NCBI GenBank assembly: GCA_028023455.1
Contig: JAQFVV010000320.1
Location: forward strand, 432,001 to 496,000
Source of the DNA: Epiperipatus broadwayi
Taxonomy: Eukaryota > Onychophora > Udeonychophora > Euonychophora > Peripatidae
Reading direction: 5' to 3'
Length of the DNA stretch: 64,000 bases
Made by a program: the position numbers and the translations under genes. Shown here one piece after another: positions 1 through 12,004 of this stretch. The notes under the pieces are model-generated. The model searched no databases and was not told where the DNA came from. It was given only the letters and a program-made list of their open reading frames with translations. Position 1 is the stretch's first letter. Every line of letters starts with the position of its first letter.

Positions 1-1320
1 ACATCCTTCATTTCTCCATTGTATACACAGATTGGGTATTCATTTACTAGATGATTCTTGCTTTTTAATTGTTCATAACTGTATAAATTAAAGGCTGTTA
101 AATTTGGCTTTTCAAGCAGTTAAACCAAGCAACCATGGATGATCACCCATGTTTTGAAAGATCAATTTAGCTGTTTTTATTGTTGACTTATAAAAAAAAT
201 GACATATGAAGCTTCATAAAAAGCTTGTTTAGGACCATAATTCTTTGTTTGAAGTAAAAGGAGATCTTTGAATAAATGATCATTAAAAAATATTTAGCTT
301 AGATGTCAATAAAGCTCTTTTAAAACAATTATCAACAAAATTCAATGTTTTTAATGAATTTTCTACTACACTCAATTGTAAAAACATGAATAAATGGAAA
401 TTGTTATATTTGTTGATAAAATATATACTGAAATTTTAAACAAAAATGTTACATAACTCTGACTGATGATTCAGTTTTTTTAATGCATTTAATTTCTTAA
501 ATTATATAGTTTTTCTTTACTCTAAAACTATTATATCAACATTATGTACCAGTGAGATCACAAGCATCATCTTAGTATCGATGTACTCTTTCAATTTTTT
601 TGCCACAAGAGACAAACTCAATGCTAATATCTAGCTTACAATTATTAATGCATAATCAAATATAAAATCACAAGTCCAGACTTGAAATTAATAATTTTGG
701 AAAATGATAACCATAAGACTTTTTCTAGAATAAAATTTTAAAAATTGAATAAATCTATTATTCATTCCAAAATTCTCTAAAGTCCACACTAGCTTTAAGA
801 TGAGAAGATATCACACACATTCTATTAATTCATAAAGCACACCTCTTTAAATTCATTATTTGAAAGACATATTATCAAATGGTGCAAATATATTTTTATT
901 CTACCTTGACTTTTCCAATTGGGGTCATATTTTTTATTTTCTAAGGGAATTGCTTTCATCTTATTATCATGATTAAAAATGATTTAATGTACAGAATTGT
1001 TATTCTAAAAATTATCATTAGACTATCTATCTTCTATATTCTCAAGAAAAAAATCTCAGGAAGCAATATTTCATGTTGTATACATTAACTCTCCTAATAA
1101 AACATTTTAAAGTTGCAACTGAAGGCTTATCTTTTTTAATGGCAGATCAAGATGCAATCTGTTATTAATTATAAGAAATTGTTTTTTTTGGTAGCTTGCT
1201 ATAGCCATAAAAATTCCATCTTGGATTGTAATTTATTTTTCATTTATTAGTAATGTTGTTTAACAACACCAAAATGGGTCATGTTAATAAACTTGGGAAA
1301 ACAAGATAATTATTTTCGTT
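1..1320. other. A+T-rich DNA, no gene seen
   Basis: I see no coding frame, RNA gene or bounded repeat here. It is short A/T runs with stops in all frames and is probably intronic or intergenic. Confidence 0.5.
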
Positions 1321-1325
1321 ATATA

Positions 1326-1392
1326 ATGAGCGTGCTAATAGCTCTTAACATTTGTAGTACAAGCTTATTAAATTAAGCTACAGTGACATATG
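1326..1392 (+). repeat. Fragment of the 423-bp hammerhead repeat family
   Basis: The near-palindromic motif GAGCGTGCTAATAGCTCT, followed by a segment resembling the copy at 10.05-10.14 kb, is shared with the junction region of the tandem array at 49.4-51.6 kb. No ribozyme core is present in this fragment. The short length makes the assignment tentative. Confidence 0.4.
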
Positions 1393-2164
1393 ACTGGATT
1401 TCCCTTGCAAATATTTTCATATCACTTTTTTTGGGTCATTCAATCAAAATTTTTTATCTTAACTGATTTCCTAGCATTTTGTTGATCAAAGTTGTGTTTA
1501 CCAAGAGCAATTACAAAAAGAAAAAAAAAGCTGAAAGATTCTTATGGAATTATTTCTCACACCCTCTGTCAATAAATGTCTCATGTCAGCCAATCAAATC
1601 AGGCTTTTTATAAATTTCATAAAATTTAAAGCCTTTATAATAATTCTAAAGAATCCCTCTGGTAATTCTTATACTTTATCTTCAAAACTATTTTACCATT
1701 TGTTTCTCTCTAATCTATCTTTTTGCGAACTTTTTAATATCTTCATTAATTATACTTAATAATGTTTTCTTAATAAATTATTTTAAACTGATGTTGCTCT
1801 TATGCTCTTGACAGAAATGATACTCTTGATTAACTTTTTCAAAATATACTATACTTGAAAAATTCAAGGCAATTGAACTATGGTAAACCAATTCTCAAAC
1901 CATAAAAGTATTTAGATCTCATAAGATTATGGTACTACTTTGCACATACTAATAGACATGTGTCTTGCTAGATGCTCATCTGCATTTGATGATAAAAAAA
2001 TGTAGGACCATAGAATTTTATAATAATTCTGCTAAATATCTAACAGAGAAAATGCCAAAATCGAATCTGACATCTCACTATGTTCAATTTATGGCAAATT
2101 TTCATTTCATAATCTTATTTGACTAATTTTCTATATTTAAATATATTAGTAGAAGAACTATTTG

Positions 2165-2590
2165 ATGAAAAATCATTATCATCATCATTATCAATCATTA
2201 TCAATCCACTGCAGGATGAAGGTTTTTCCAAATTCAATCTATCTTCTCTAATCTGTAGCCTCTCTTCTCCATATCACTCCTGCACACTTTCTTATTTCAT
2301 TCATTCATCTCACATGAGGTCTCTTTCTGGGTCCTCTACAATCTTTTAGAATCCCACTTAAGATTTCAATTGTCTACCTATCATCATCTCTTCTAGCAAT
2401 ATATCCAGCCCAACTCCATATCAGTCTTTTAATATTTTCAACAATGTCAGTAACACCTGTTTGTTCTCTTACCCATGTATTTCATTTTCAATCTCTTCTT
2501 GTTATTTCTAATAAGCACCTCTCAATATTTCTTTGAATGATCTGAAGTCTCTTCCTTTTTAAACATATCTTAAAAATATGCATAATCTGT
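2165..2590 (-). pseudogene. RTE-type LINE, 3' end of ORF2 (truncated)
   Basis: Read on the minus strand, this matches the C-terminal end of the RTE reverse transcriptase at 33.3-33.7 kb almost residue for residue. Shared landmarks are SWAG-I-RR-D, a KRPHVR block, KCAGV-WRREA, and the end FILQWID. The element stops in a GATAAT/GATGAT tail, which is how RTE elements typically end. Internal stops show it is dead. The 5' end is lost, as expected for an incompletely reverse-transcribed copy. Confidence 0.75.
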
Positions 2591-2594
2591 AGAG

Positions 2595-2950
2595 CAGTAT
2601 GCTGTTTTTCTGCAATTCTTTGAATATGCAATGCTGCATTTATTATATCTTTTACATTAGTGTAATTGCTGCAAGTTTTGCTTTATTGTATTGTTGTTCA
2701 GCTGCATTAAAATTTATTTCCCTACAAATTTTTTAAAATTGGTAAATCTTACAAATGTTTGAACTTTTAAATTAAAATATGAACTAAGTAAACAGAAGAT
2801 ATAAATGTTTGTATAAATTTACTTCTGTTATAAAGATTATTTACTTGTGTACTTACATTATTTATTACATTTAACATTTTTTATTAACATATGTTATTAA
2901 TAATCTTTCAAAAATAATAATATGAACTTTATAGGGTACTAATAATGCAT
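2595..2950. other. A+T-rich DNA, nothing identified
   Basis: No coding potential or repeat boundary was recognised between the RTE fragment and the microsatellite. Confidence 0.45.
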
Positions 2951-2991
2951 TCACCTGCTATGCCATGAGCTATTTAAGAGCTTCTTATTTA

Positions 2992-3170
2992 AATAGTAAT
3001 AGTAGCAGCAGTAACAGCAGCAGTAGTAGCAGTAGCAATAGTTGTAGTAGTGGTAGAGTAGAAGTGGTAGCAGGAGTGGGAGCAGTAGGAGTAGCACTAG
3101 CAGCAGTAGTAATAGTAGTAATAAGTAATTAATAATAATAATAATAATAATCATCATCATCATCATCACT
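2992..3170. repeat. Compound trinucleotide microsatellite (AGT/AGC/AAT/ATC)
   Basis: About 180 bases built of imperfect AGT, AGC and GTA triplets, then AAT and ATC triplets. The minus-strand frame through it (poly-Met/Ile/Leu/Tyr) is a by-product of the triplets and not a gene. Confidence 0.85.
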
Positions 3171-3179
3171 GTGGATCAT

Positions 3180-3800
3180 ATAAGAACTGATTAATTTCCA
3201 AAACAATTTTGCTCAATAGTAGTAAAATAAAAAGTTTGTAATATAGATTCTTTTCAAATTACATAAATTTTAATGAGATATATTAACATAAGATAAGGCA
3301 GTCTTCACATAAGCTCTCCATCAATCTTCCAATGAAAAACAGTAATTGAAAAGACCATACTCATGAAACTACCAAAATACTGTATAATGATAATTAAATG
3401 GTTGATGTTTATTTTTAGATGAATTTATTGTATGTATTAAATTTCAGTAGCTATAAGGAGTATATTATAAATAGCAGTAAATCTATTCTTGGGTTCACTA
3501 AAAATAATTATCATGACTAGTTTTATGACAATGATATTATCAGAAGTTTGATTAAAAGGAAACATAGCATTTTCTTTTTGTTAGAATAATAGATTAAATA
3601 TGAAACTTTATAATAAATATAAGAGATCTGAGGACATCAGAAATTTAACAATTGGAAAAAAGGCCTAAAAATGACTGATGCATTAAAACTGCAAAGAAGA
3701 TATCAGAAATATACTGATCAATGGGCATTTTATATTTTTTTATGGATTAAAAGCAACATATAAAACCTAAAAAATACTATTACAATTCTATTAACTCTAA
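3180..3800. other. A+T-rich DNA, nothing identified
   Basis: No gene or bounded repeat recognised. Confidence 0.45.
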
Positions 3801-3828
3801 AAACAGCACTTATTGATATAATGACAAT

Positions 3829-4400
3829 CAGGGCGCGGGGGAGGGGGCCACGCTGGGCAGGCGGGGCTGGGGGGGGGGGGGCCCCCCACTGGGATTATAG
3901 AAAAAGAGGCCCCCCTTAGAAATCTAAACTCACAAACACAAAACTCCCATTTTATATTTTTTTTCATATTTTTATTTATAAATATTTATTAGTGATTTAA
4001 AAATTAATTCTTTTTATTTATATTAAAAACACCCCACCACCCCCATTCAAATATAAATAAAAATCAAAAATATATCTATTCTATTAATTATAATAAATAA
4101 AAAATAAATTATATTTTATTTTTTAAATTTTTCTTTTTTAATGTTTATTTTTATTTATTTATTTAAAAAATATATTAAATAACAATTAAAAATAAATAAA
4201 AAAACCACAAAAAAATATTATTATTATATTTTTTTTTTTATTTTAATATAATTAATTTTTATTTTTAATTATATTAATATACAATTTTATTTTTAAAAAA
4301 TATTTATTTTTATTTTTTAATTAAATTTTAATTTATTTTTTATTTTTATTATTTTATTTTTTTTTATTTAATTTTTTTTTTTTTTTTTATTTTTTTTTTT

Positions 4401-4433
<33 letters not shown>

Positions 4434-4490
4434 TTTTATTTTTTTTTTTTTTTTATTTTTTTAAATTTTTATTTTTTTTATATAGTATTA
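3829..4490. other. Low-complexity G-run / poly-T block, probable assembly artefact
   Basis: About 60 bases of extreme G/C (including a run of G followed by C) are followed by about 550 bases made almost only of A and T homopolymers. The block is bordered by two near-copies of the same 22 bases (ending TTATTGATATAATGACAAT, at 3807-3828 and 4496-4517). No natural element of this composition is known to me. A duplicated edge around noise suggests unpolished long-read consensus or a badly filled gap. Confidence 0.6.
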
Positions 4491-4531
4491 AATAGCAGTT
4501 ATTGATATAATGACAATGATATTTTGAGCAG

Positions 4532-4677
4532 GCAAAAACTCACTATACATATTACCACACTGCAAGTTAGGGTAATCAATGGATGTGCCAGAAGGCTTGT
4601 GCATAAAATTCCCATCTAGTGCCTACTCATCCAATTATTCTAGCTTGCAGTGTGGCAATATGTATAGTGAGTTTTTA
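4532..4677. mobile_element. Foldback element, internally deleted copy of the 32.4/38.3-kb family
   Basis: The two ends are inverted copies of each other (about 45 bases, AAAACTCACTATACATATT...). The inner parts, GGTAATCAATGG and GTGCATAAAAT-CCCAT, match the elements at 32421-32674 and 38289-38530. Relative to the 32.4-kb copy the segment that carries the hammerhead core has been deleted. Confidence 0.7.
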
Positions 4678-4723
4678 CTTCTTTTATTAACATTTATAAG
4701 CAAGCATAAGAAATGATGATCAT

Positions 4724-6530
4724 ATGATATTTTATGCAGGTGGAAGGAGTATTTTGATCATATTTAGAACGAAGGACAATACAAGAACTGAGATAATGAC
4801 TTTTAATTATATATCCATTTTATTTATATATTTAGATTTGAATAAAGATATTCAGCTTAGTGAAGTCAAATTAGCTCTTTATAATCTTAAAAAATGGAAA
4901 ATCTATAGATCCTGATGAAATATGGGAAGGTTTTAAAATATGATAGTGATTTGTTAGTTTCAAAAATATTGGATTTTTTTTAGAAATATATGGACCCATG
5001 AAGTTGTGCCATCCAATCTTAAGGCTATTTTTATTGTTTCAATTTTTAAAAGTAGAGAAATAGCCATTATCTTAAGAATGTTTGTATTGTTTAAATTTTT
5101 AAAACAAGGGGAATAAAAAATATTGCAGCAATTACTATGGAATATCATTATTGTCCACTACAGCAAAGATACTTTCAAAAATTTTGTTGAATGTGTTGTA
5201 TCCAGTTATATATGAATAATTATTGCAGAATCAATATAGGTTTAGAAAGTCAAGAAGCACTATAAACATGATTTTGTTGCAGGAAAATGCAATAAAAGTA
5301 TTGAGAACAAAAGATTGATTTATGCATTGCTTTTATTGATTTTAATAAAAGGTATTTGATTTAGTTAATCAAATAAGTTTATGGTGGTGCTTGAGATTAG
5401 TTGGTTGTCCACTAAAATGTATTCATATTATACAGTTTCTATATCTTGGAATGAGAAGAATTATTTTTATTACAGGTGGAAAATCTGATCCATTTGAATT
5501 TGCTCTAACGTTGTTTCAATTTTTATGATAATGTTCCTTGAAATTGTTTATAGATGTCTTAATTAATCAGGAGTTATAACACAGTACAGGTTTGATGGTA
5601 TTTTTAATTTGGATCAATTAAAAGCAAAAACAATAACTTCTTTTTAGATTCTGGATGCATAGCATGCTGATGATTGTGCTATTTTTGTCAGTTCAAAAGT
5701 TGATTTACAGAATGTTCTTAATGTTTTAAATTCATCTTATAAAGATTTCTGTTTATTAATTAATATTCAAAAAACTCAAGTTCTTCATTATCTAGTGAAA
5801 GAAAAAAAATCATCAGCAACCTTTAATTTGGATGGTTATCAACCTGGGAATATAAACCCGTTTAAATACTTTTGTACTTTTATATATAAAAATGTGAATT
5901 AGGTGCTGAGGTAAAGCACAGATTCCAATGTGTTGCTGCTTTTAACAAGTTAAAGAATAGAATAATTTATCACAGGGAAATAATTGCTGCAACTAAGTTA
6001 GCTGCATATAGAGTTATTATTTTAATATAATATTAAATCATCCATGTTTTATTACTATTTATAATCCTTTTTACAACTCACTAGACAGTTTTATTGTCCC
6101 AGAAATCTTCATCAGAACTTCTACTTATAGTTCCAAAACTTAACTCATAAATTAAAAAACAAATTGAAAAATTGAAAAGTTTGAATTTAGTAGTTAAGGT
6201 AGAAGTTCTGAAGAAAATTGCTGGGCAATTGAAATTGTCTAATGAGTTGTAAGAAAGCATTGTAAACAGTAATAACATAGTTGATTTAATATTATATGGA
6301 TTTGGCAATGCAGTGAGAAATATAGAGCTATTATTTTACCTAATTTATTGCAAAGAAATGAATCTTGGATGTCTTATCAGTCTATAAAGGCATTAAGAAA
6401 ATTTTATTTAATGATACTCCATGAAATTTTAAAAATACAATGGCTTATAAAACCAATCAATATGTTGCTGGTTGTGATATTATAGATTTCACTATTATAA
6501 AATCACACCTTTATTGGATAGTCTTGTAAA
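4724..6530 (+). pseudogene. Decayed LINE reverse transcriptase
   Basis: Frames broken by stops and frameshifts read in order like the central and 3' part of a LINE ORF2: an N-terminal block (LNKDIQLSEVKLALYNLKK) and a PSNLKAIFIV block (about 5000), then a fingers block with a QYRFRKSRSTINMI-like stretch (about 5230). After these come an FNK palm remnant (about 5340), HADDCAIFVSSKVDLQNVL (about 5670, palm with the ADD catalytic pair), NIQKTQVLH (about 5765) and WMSYQSIKALRKFYL (about 6365). The order and wording fit LINEs common in invertebrates. I cannot assign the clade with confidence. It is non-functional. Confidence 0.75.
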
Positions 6531-6861
6531 ATGAATGAACAATGCAAGATTTTTTAAAATTGTAGTGAATTGGGGCATGGTTTTTATGAAAGAGATAAAC
6601 ACCATATATGTTATAAAAATTATCTTAAAGTCTTTCTCAAGTATGCAATGTCAATTTTTCCACTGAAAAAATATGGCAGAGAATAGAATAAATTAGAGCT
6701 AGAATTATATATGGTATTGAAGTATTTCAAGAAGAAAAGTTTTTTATGGAAAACTAAAAGACAATATCATAAGATATCATAGATTGGTTTCTATAGTCAT
6801 CATAAAACTAGTTTCTACAGCATTCTTTTTTTTTTTTCATTCTTTCTTTGAACCCTTAGAA

Positions 6862-7031
6862 TAGTGGCTCTCAACCTTCCTAATGTGTGACAGTTCCTTA
6901 TGTTGTGATGACCCCCAACCTCAAAATTATTTTTGTTGTTTTCATAAGTGTTTTCCAATGGTACTTAGGTGATAGCTGGGAAAGGGTTGTTTGACCCGCA
7001 AAGGGGTCATGCCCCACAGATTGAGAACCTG
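6862..7031 (+). mobile_element. SPIN-like hAT miniature element
   Basis: The left end reads TAGTGGCTCTCAACCTTCC and the right end is an inverted version ending GATTGAGAACCTG. Inner blocks (GTTCCTTATGTTGTGATGAC, GACCCGCAAAGGGGTCATG) agree with the ends of SPIN (Space Invaders) hAT transposons as I remember them. The flanks carry a 1-mismatch 8-bp target duplication: CCTTAGAA (6854-6861) and CCTTAGAT (7032-7039). At 170 bp it is a non-autonomous deletion derivative without transposase. Confidence 0.8.
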
Positions 7032-7039
7032 CCTTAGAT

Positions 7040-7890
7040 TGATTATAGTCATTTACTAGTAACTGTTTATTTATTATTAGTGGTTTTACATGCTTATTTT
7101 ATCCTCTAACTAAAACCAACTGAGCTAAAAAATTTTGAAATGATAATTAGATTGGTATAGATCTACTATCTGAAAGAAAATCGTATCCCTTTTTGAAGCT
7201 GAAAATTTTCTCTGTTTTTACTCTATGAGTATTAGAATTCCATATCATTGGAAAGAAAGTTAGCGTTTTATTATTAAAACGAGGCCCTTTGTACTTATAA
7301 ATGTCCAACATCATTACATTTTTTAAAATTAGTATTAATTATCAAAGTAATAAATCTCAAGTACAACTACATTTGTTTATTAAAAGTTCGATTTAAGGTT
7401 ACAGTTGTCAGTGTGTTTAATTTTATAAAATCAATTGAAAGTCTACTTTTGTTTTTGTTTTTTGATTGATTGTCATCTCTGAATAATTAAAATAATTAAT
7501 CAAAACAACAGATTTAAAAGTTTGCACCTAATAAATAGTCTAAATTACATGTTCATATCTTAAAGGATAAAACGTCATATTAAAAATTTAATTAAAAATT
7601 TAATTATTATCTCTTAAACAAATTAGTTTAAATATTAATTATTTTATATTTTATGTTAATTCATAAAAGTAAATATTTATTTACAAGTTTATATCTTTTT
7701 TTTTTTTTTATTATCTAAAAAAAAAGATTATTGAAATGGGCTTCTAACAAAAATAATTTAATATTAGATTTTTTAAAAAATTACTAAAAAAAGAAAAGAT
7801 AAAATACTTCACTATATGAAATAGTTTTTTAATGCAGTAAATATTTTAACTATTATTCAAATTTTAAAAAATCAGAAGTATTTAATCAAA
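7040..7890. other. A+T-rich DNA, nothing identified
   Basis: No coding frame or bounded repeat recognised. Confidence 0.45.
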
Positions 7891-7894
7891 AGGT

Positions 7895-7998
7895 AGATAA
7901 TTTTTTGGAAACTAAAATGCTCAAAATTCTAATCCGATAATAATATAGATATTTTTTTGGAAACTAAAATGCTCAAAATTCTAATCCGATAATAATAT
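7895..7998. repeat. 52-bp tandem duplication
   Basis: Two almost identical copies of 52 bases (7895-7946 and 7947-7998), each containing GGAAACTAAAATGCTCAAAA. The copies differ by about one base, so the duplication is recent. Confidence 0.85.
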
Positions 7999-8039
7999 AA
8001 AGTTGAGATATTTTTTCAAAATTTTACAAAACGGCAATT

Positions 8040-8600
8040 TCTCTTGCATGTAAGGTCATATGATCTTGCATTAGGGTCATATCTGACATTGTCTTCAGAA
8101 GTGGACTAGTCCAGATTCCTTCCTTATCTAATCGGATTCAGCACTCATTGCCACTAACCAATGTGTAAACATTTGAATAACCAATGTATAAACATAGCCA
8201 AAGGGTAAAACTTAAATATGACGAGTGTGTAAACATGTGTATAAAATCCTACCATTGGTTAGTATGAGCCAGTAGGAAATGATGTTCTCTGAATCTGATT
8301 GCTGCTAGTAAGGTAAGAAATCTGGTAATAAATAGTCAGCCTTTTTGGAGGCAAGCAAGAGAGAGAGAGAGAGAAACGTCTGTCTAACCTGAATGATTGA
8401 ACAGGCTCTCAATTGAAACCACTTTTAACTGTGGTGTTCCTACTATAGTCATTACTAATATGTCTACACAGTGAGGGAAGTCCACAATAGGACTGGAAGC
8501 TGCTACGATTATGGCCGACTCAAGACAAGCTGTCCAGTACAGCCGGAGAATCTTGATACCAGACATAGGCCTGACCAAAATGGTAAAAAAAAAAAAGGAA
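8040..8600 (+). mobile_element. Possible solo LTR and leader of an LTR retrotransposon
   Basis: This stretch is less A+T-rich than its surroundings. It holds a TATA-like TATAAAAT (about 8239), a polyadenylation-like AATAAA (about 8326), a GA-repeat and, at 8439, TGGTGTTCC, which could be a tRNA primer-binding site. A short ATG frame starts at 8511 (MADSRQAVQYSRRI...) and runs into a run of A. No second LTR, gag or pol was found nearby. The layout suggests an LTR, but the boundaries are not defined by a target duplication. A LINE 3' end with poly-A at 8583 is the alternative. Confidence 0.35.
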
Positions 8601-8619
8601 GAGAAAATAATAAAATAAG

Positions 8620-10050
8620 TACCCATGTATTATTATATATGTTCAGATTAATCCAAATGTGTTTTAGAAAATTACCCAAACTCTAAATGAACTATACTAT
8701 CTCAAGCACAAAGATCAGTTGAAATATAGCTATAAAGAAATTGTAACAGTGTAAGTCCATGAGATCAGATATTTATGAACCAAGCAGAATATTATTTGCA
8801 AAATTCATGGAGATCAGACCAGATGATGAAGTAAAAAGATACTCTGGATATCCATCCACTTAAGAATTAGCTAACTAATGAAACAAACAATAATTTATAC
8901 AAATAGCCAATGATGCAGATAAGCCAATAATATAATACACAATTATCATTAATAATCAATAACACAAACATGTTAATAACATAACAATAAATCTGACTTT
9001 CTTAGTAAGACAGATAATTTGATTATAAGACAGATCCATTTGAGAAGCAGTCAAGAGTTATTGGATCATGTTCAGAACATTAATTCATAGGCTATTGACC
9101 ACAATTTGCTAGAATGCAATCAGGTATGATCAAGCTCAGAGTGGAAAGTTGCTAGTGGTAAAATAGTATCAGAATTTCACAAAGGCAAACCAGTGTAACT
9201 GTAAGCATTAGGTTTCATTAAAAGGATCTAAAGTATTTTTTCAACTTGATAGATATTATTGGCAAATAAATATGCTATTGTAATTTCACCATTTGTGGCC
9301 AGCCAGAGAAATATTTAACTGTTATAAATATATTATTATTGTAAATAGATGCAATAAATGTTTTAATGTTATTTTAACTATATCTCGTTTATTTATTAAC
9401 CTGAAAACATTATTTTCCGGCGGTAAAACTCCATATATCCTGCATATCACAATATTTTATTAAGGGTTAATGAAAAGCAATGGCGACGATCAATGATCTT
9501 TTTTCTAATTGATTAATAATTATTGTTACTACCAACTGACTCTTAGGAATCATAAAGCCTACATCTTATTAGATTTTATATATAAAACAACTGTGTAGAA
9601 TAAAATAAACATAGTTTCAAGTCAGTGAGTTTTCAAATGATTATTTATTTAATAAATAAAATTCTTAGCACGTCACAAAATGTTCGTCTGCTCATAAATA
9701 ATTTCTTCCATTTATACTAATTTCGCGTGGATTTAAAAGGCTTAGAATAAAAAAAGTCACTAAAGATAATAATTGGCTGATAATACTAAGAAATGGTAGA
9801 ACTCTGACAAAAATTCAAGTCTTTCGAAGTGTAGACGTAAACAACTGTTATTTTCTCAGTAAATAATAATTGTGATCAGAGAGCAATCAATGGAAATTTG
9901 ACCTGATTATAGGAATTCCCTGAAGAGTACAGTATGTTATCTTTTAGCTTTGTAAACAGAAGTTTAGATAAACATGTTTAAATAAAAACAATTATTAACT
10001 CTTTATTATAAAATAAATAAATACCACAAACATATAAAGTATATATATTA
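8620..10050. other. A+T-rich DNA, nothing identified
   Basis: No gene recognised. A short less A+T-rich stretch near 9410-9490 has no frame or RNA structure I can name. Confidence 0.4.
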
Positions 10051-10199
10051 TTAGCTAAAAATAAGTAATATATCAAGTGACTTAATTTAATAAGCTTGTA
10101 ATTATAAAAACTAAAGAGTTGCTATACCTCTAACAAGCTTTCTTAATGAATGCTACAAGAGAAAGCATTTAAAAAATCTCTATCTTGAAATTATTCCTA

Positions 10200-10245
10200 T
10201 CCTCAGACTGTTTTCATGCTTTTGGCATTATTCAGTGAGGCACTA
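10200..10245 (-). ncRNA. Decayed hammerhead ribozyme (copy A)
   Basis: On the minus strand: core CTGAATA (10229-10235) instead of CTGANGA, stem II ATGC/GCAT around a CAAAA loop, GAAA, then a degenerate stem III ending in GTC. The change of the conserved G8 is expected to abolish cleavage. Confidence 0.6.
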
Positions 10246-10619
10246 GGATATTTCAGACACCAGATCCAAAATACCAATTCAAAGCCAGCACTTATCTGAT
10301 AGTTAACTTTTAAGAAGACAATCTGAAAATTTCAGATACCTATATGTCTTCAAACCCAGCTATCCAACTTAAATAGCTATATGGTGCTAAAAATTCTTCA
10401 GCCATACCATATATTAATAGTTTTAGCAATATAACATCACATAAGACTTAAAAGCAAAAGCTATTTTAGTAGCTAAAAATAAGTCATACATCATGTTATG
10501 TATCTTAATTTAATAAGCTTGTAATTATAAAAACTAAAGAGCATGCAATAGCTCTAACAAACTTTATTGATAAATGCTGCAAGAGAAAGTATTTAAAAAT
10601 TTTCTATCTAAAACTTATC

Positions 10620-10670
10620 TCTATCCTCAGATAAGTTTCATGCTTTTGGCATTCCTCAGTGAAGCACTAG
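10620..10670 (-). ncRNA. Decayed hammerhead ribozyme (copy B)
   Basis: On the minus strand: intact CTGAGGA (10653-10659), stem II ATGC/GCAT, and GAAA (10636-10639). Stem III has degraded to CTTA before UC. Stem I (TGAGGATAG with CTAGTGCTTCA) is still partly paired. Probably inactive or weak. Confidence 0.6.
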
Positions 10671-10849
10671 GATATTTCTGACACCAGATCCAAAATACCA
10701 ACTCAAAGCCAGCACTTTTAAGTACACAATCTATGTAATGTGGAAGTATGAGTTTATTTTTCTAAAAAAGTTATAAAAATAGGAAAACAAATTAACATTA
10801 CTACAAACTAGGTCTTAGTATAAAAATATAAATTTAAAAATAACTAAAC

Positions 10850-11300
10850 AATGGTAGTTATGCAAAGAAGATCCAAGCAAATAACTATAAGAAAATATAA
10901 ATATTTAATGAACAAAAAAATTAAAATTAAAAATCTGATATTGGAAAGACAGAAGATTGAAGTAGTACTAAAAGTGAAATACTTTGAAATTATAATCAAT
11001 AATAATAAAATAAAAAAAGCAGTTATGATATTTTGGGTGTCACATAAGAGAGAGAAAGTACTGCAAAAGTTCTGAATCTAGTTTTATGGGAAAAGCAAAG
11101 TAATAGTGAAATAAAATAACAATAATGTACAGTTTTGGTGCAGTTTTAATATTTTATGGAGCAAAGATGTTAGGTGTGAATTCAAAAATTAAAAGAAAAA
11201 TTACACCAAATTTATTTTTAAAAAACAAAGAAATTAAGCTGGATAAAAAGAGGAAAGAATTGCTGAAATTATGATGAAGTAAAATATAATGGATGATATA
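10850..11300 (+). pseudogene. Possible LINE ORF2 remnant
   Basis: A 74-codon open stretch contains KVKYFEIIINNNKIKKA, which resembles the KYLG-I-I-N block that follows the palm of LINE reverse transcriptases. A later frame contains a YGAK-like block (about 11150). No ADD motif was found. The match is weak. Confidence 0.3.
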
Positions 11301-11309
11301 TAAAAAAAA

Positions 11310-12000
11310 ATCCAGATTGTGTGATTTATACATAACAGAAAAGTGAAGGAAAAAACTTACACCGAAAGAGCATTCAGCTGATTCGATACCATCAGAAAAA
11401 TAAAAACCTTTCCATTACGCGGACATTAAAACGTTTTTGCAAACTTTGAATTACAAACATAAATGAAATGAAAATCAATATTACATAGAAAATATTAAAG
11501 TAAATACCATCTAGAAAAATATAAAAGAGAAATCACTAATTTAAGCTATCAGAATATTGAAGTTATCATAAATAAAACTATGAAAGCTAGAGATTATTGG
11601 CATAGAAAAAAATTGTAACAGAATAAAAATGTAATCATAATAGCAAAAATTCATGAAAAATTTTTTGAAAAAAACTGTTTATAATAGCAACAACTAGAAA
11701 AAATATAAAATATGCTTGTAGATTATTATCTTTGATAAACTTTTATTAATTTTTATATGTTATCGGAAAACTTATAAAAATCCAATGCACTTGCATTTTC
11801 ATTATTCTCTCAATAAATAAATTGTTTCCTATGTACTGTAAACTTCTGGTTTTCAAAAAACTTTTATATTGGTTACATAAATATTTAAGTATTTTGCAAC
11901 AAGAAATCATAAAAATTTCCAAGCACCAATGTGAGTTGCAATCCATGTATCTTAAGTTCTAAAATTCTTAAGTTCTAAAATTCACCATTCTATAATTACT
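11310..12000. other. A+T-rich DNA, nothing identified
   Basis: No gene or bounded repeat recognised. Confidence 0.4.
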
Positions 12001-12004
12001 GGGT

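Larger units (their letters stand above)
10053..10735 (-). repeat. Tandem pair of decayed 423-bp-family hammerhead repeats
   Basis: Two head-to-tail copies with a period of 418 bases (AGCTAAAAATAAGT at 10053 and 10471); the second copy is cut short near 10735. On the minus strand they align with the repeat at 30.9-31.4 kb and more distantly with the tandem array at 49.4-51.6 kb. Shared landmarks are the AGAGC/GCTCT near-palindrome, the CAAGCTTT junction and the ribozyme region. Both ribozymes carry changes expected to weaken or destroy them. Confidence 0.75.

Noticed and set aside
2951-3169. Poly-Met/Ile/Leu/Tyr protein on the minus strand
   Set aside because: A by-product of trinucleotide repeats.
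4532-4677. Hammerhead in the 4.5-kb foldback copy
   Set aside because: The central segment carrying the core is deleted in this copy.
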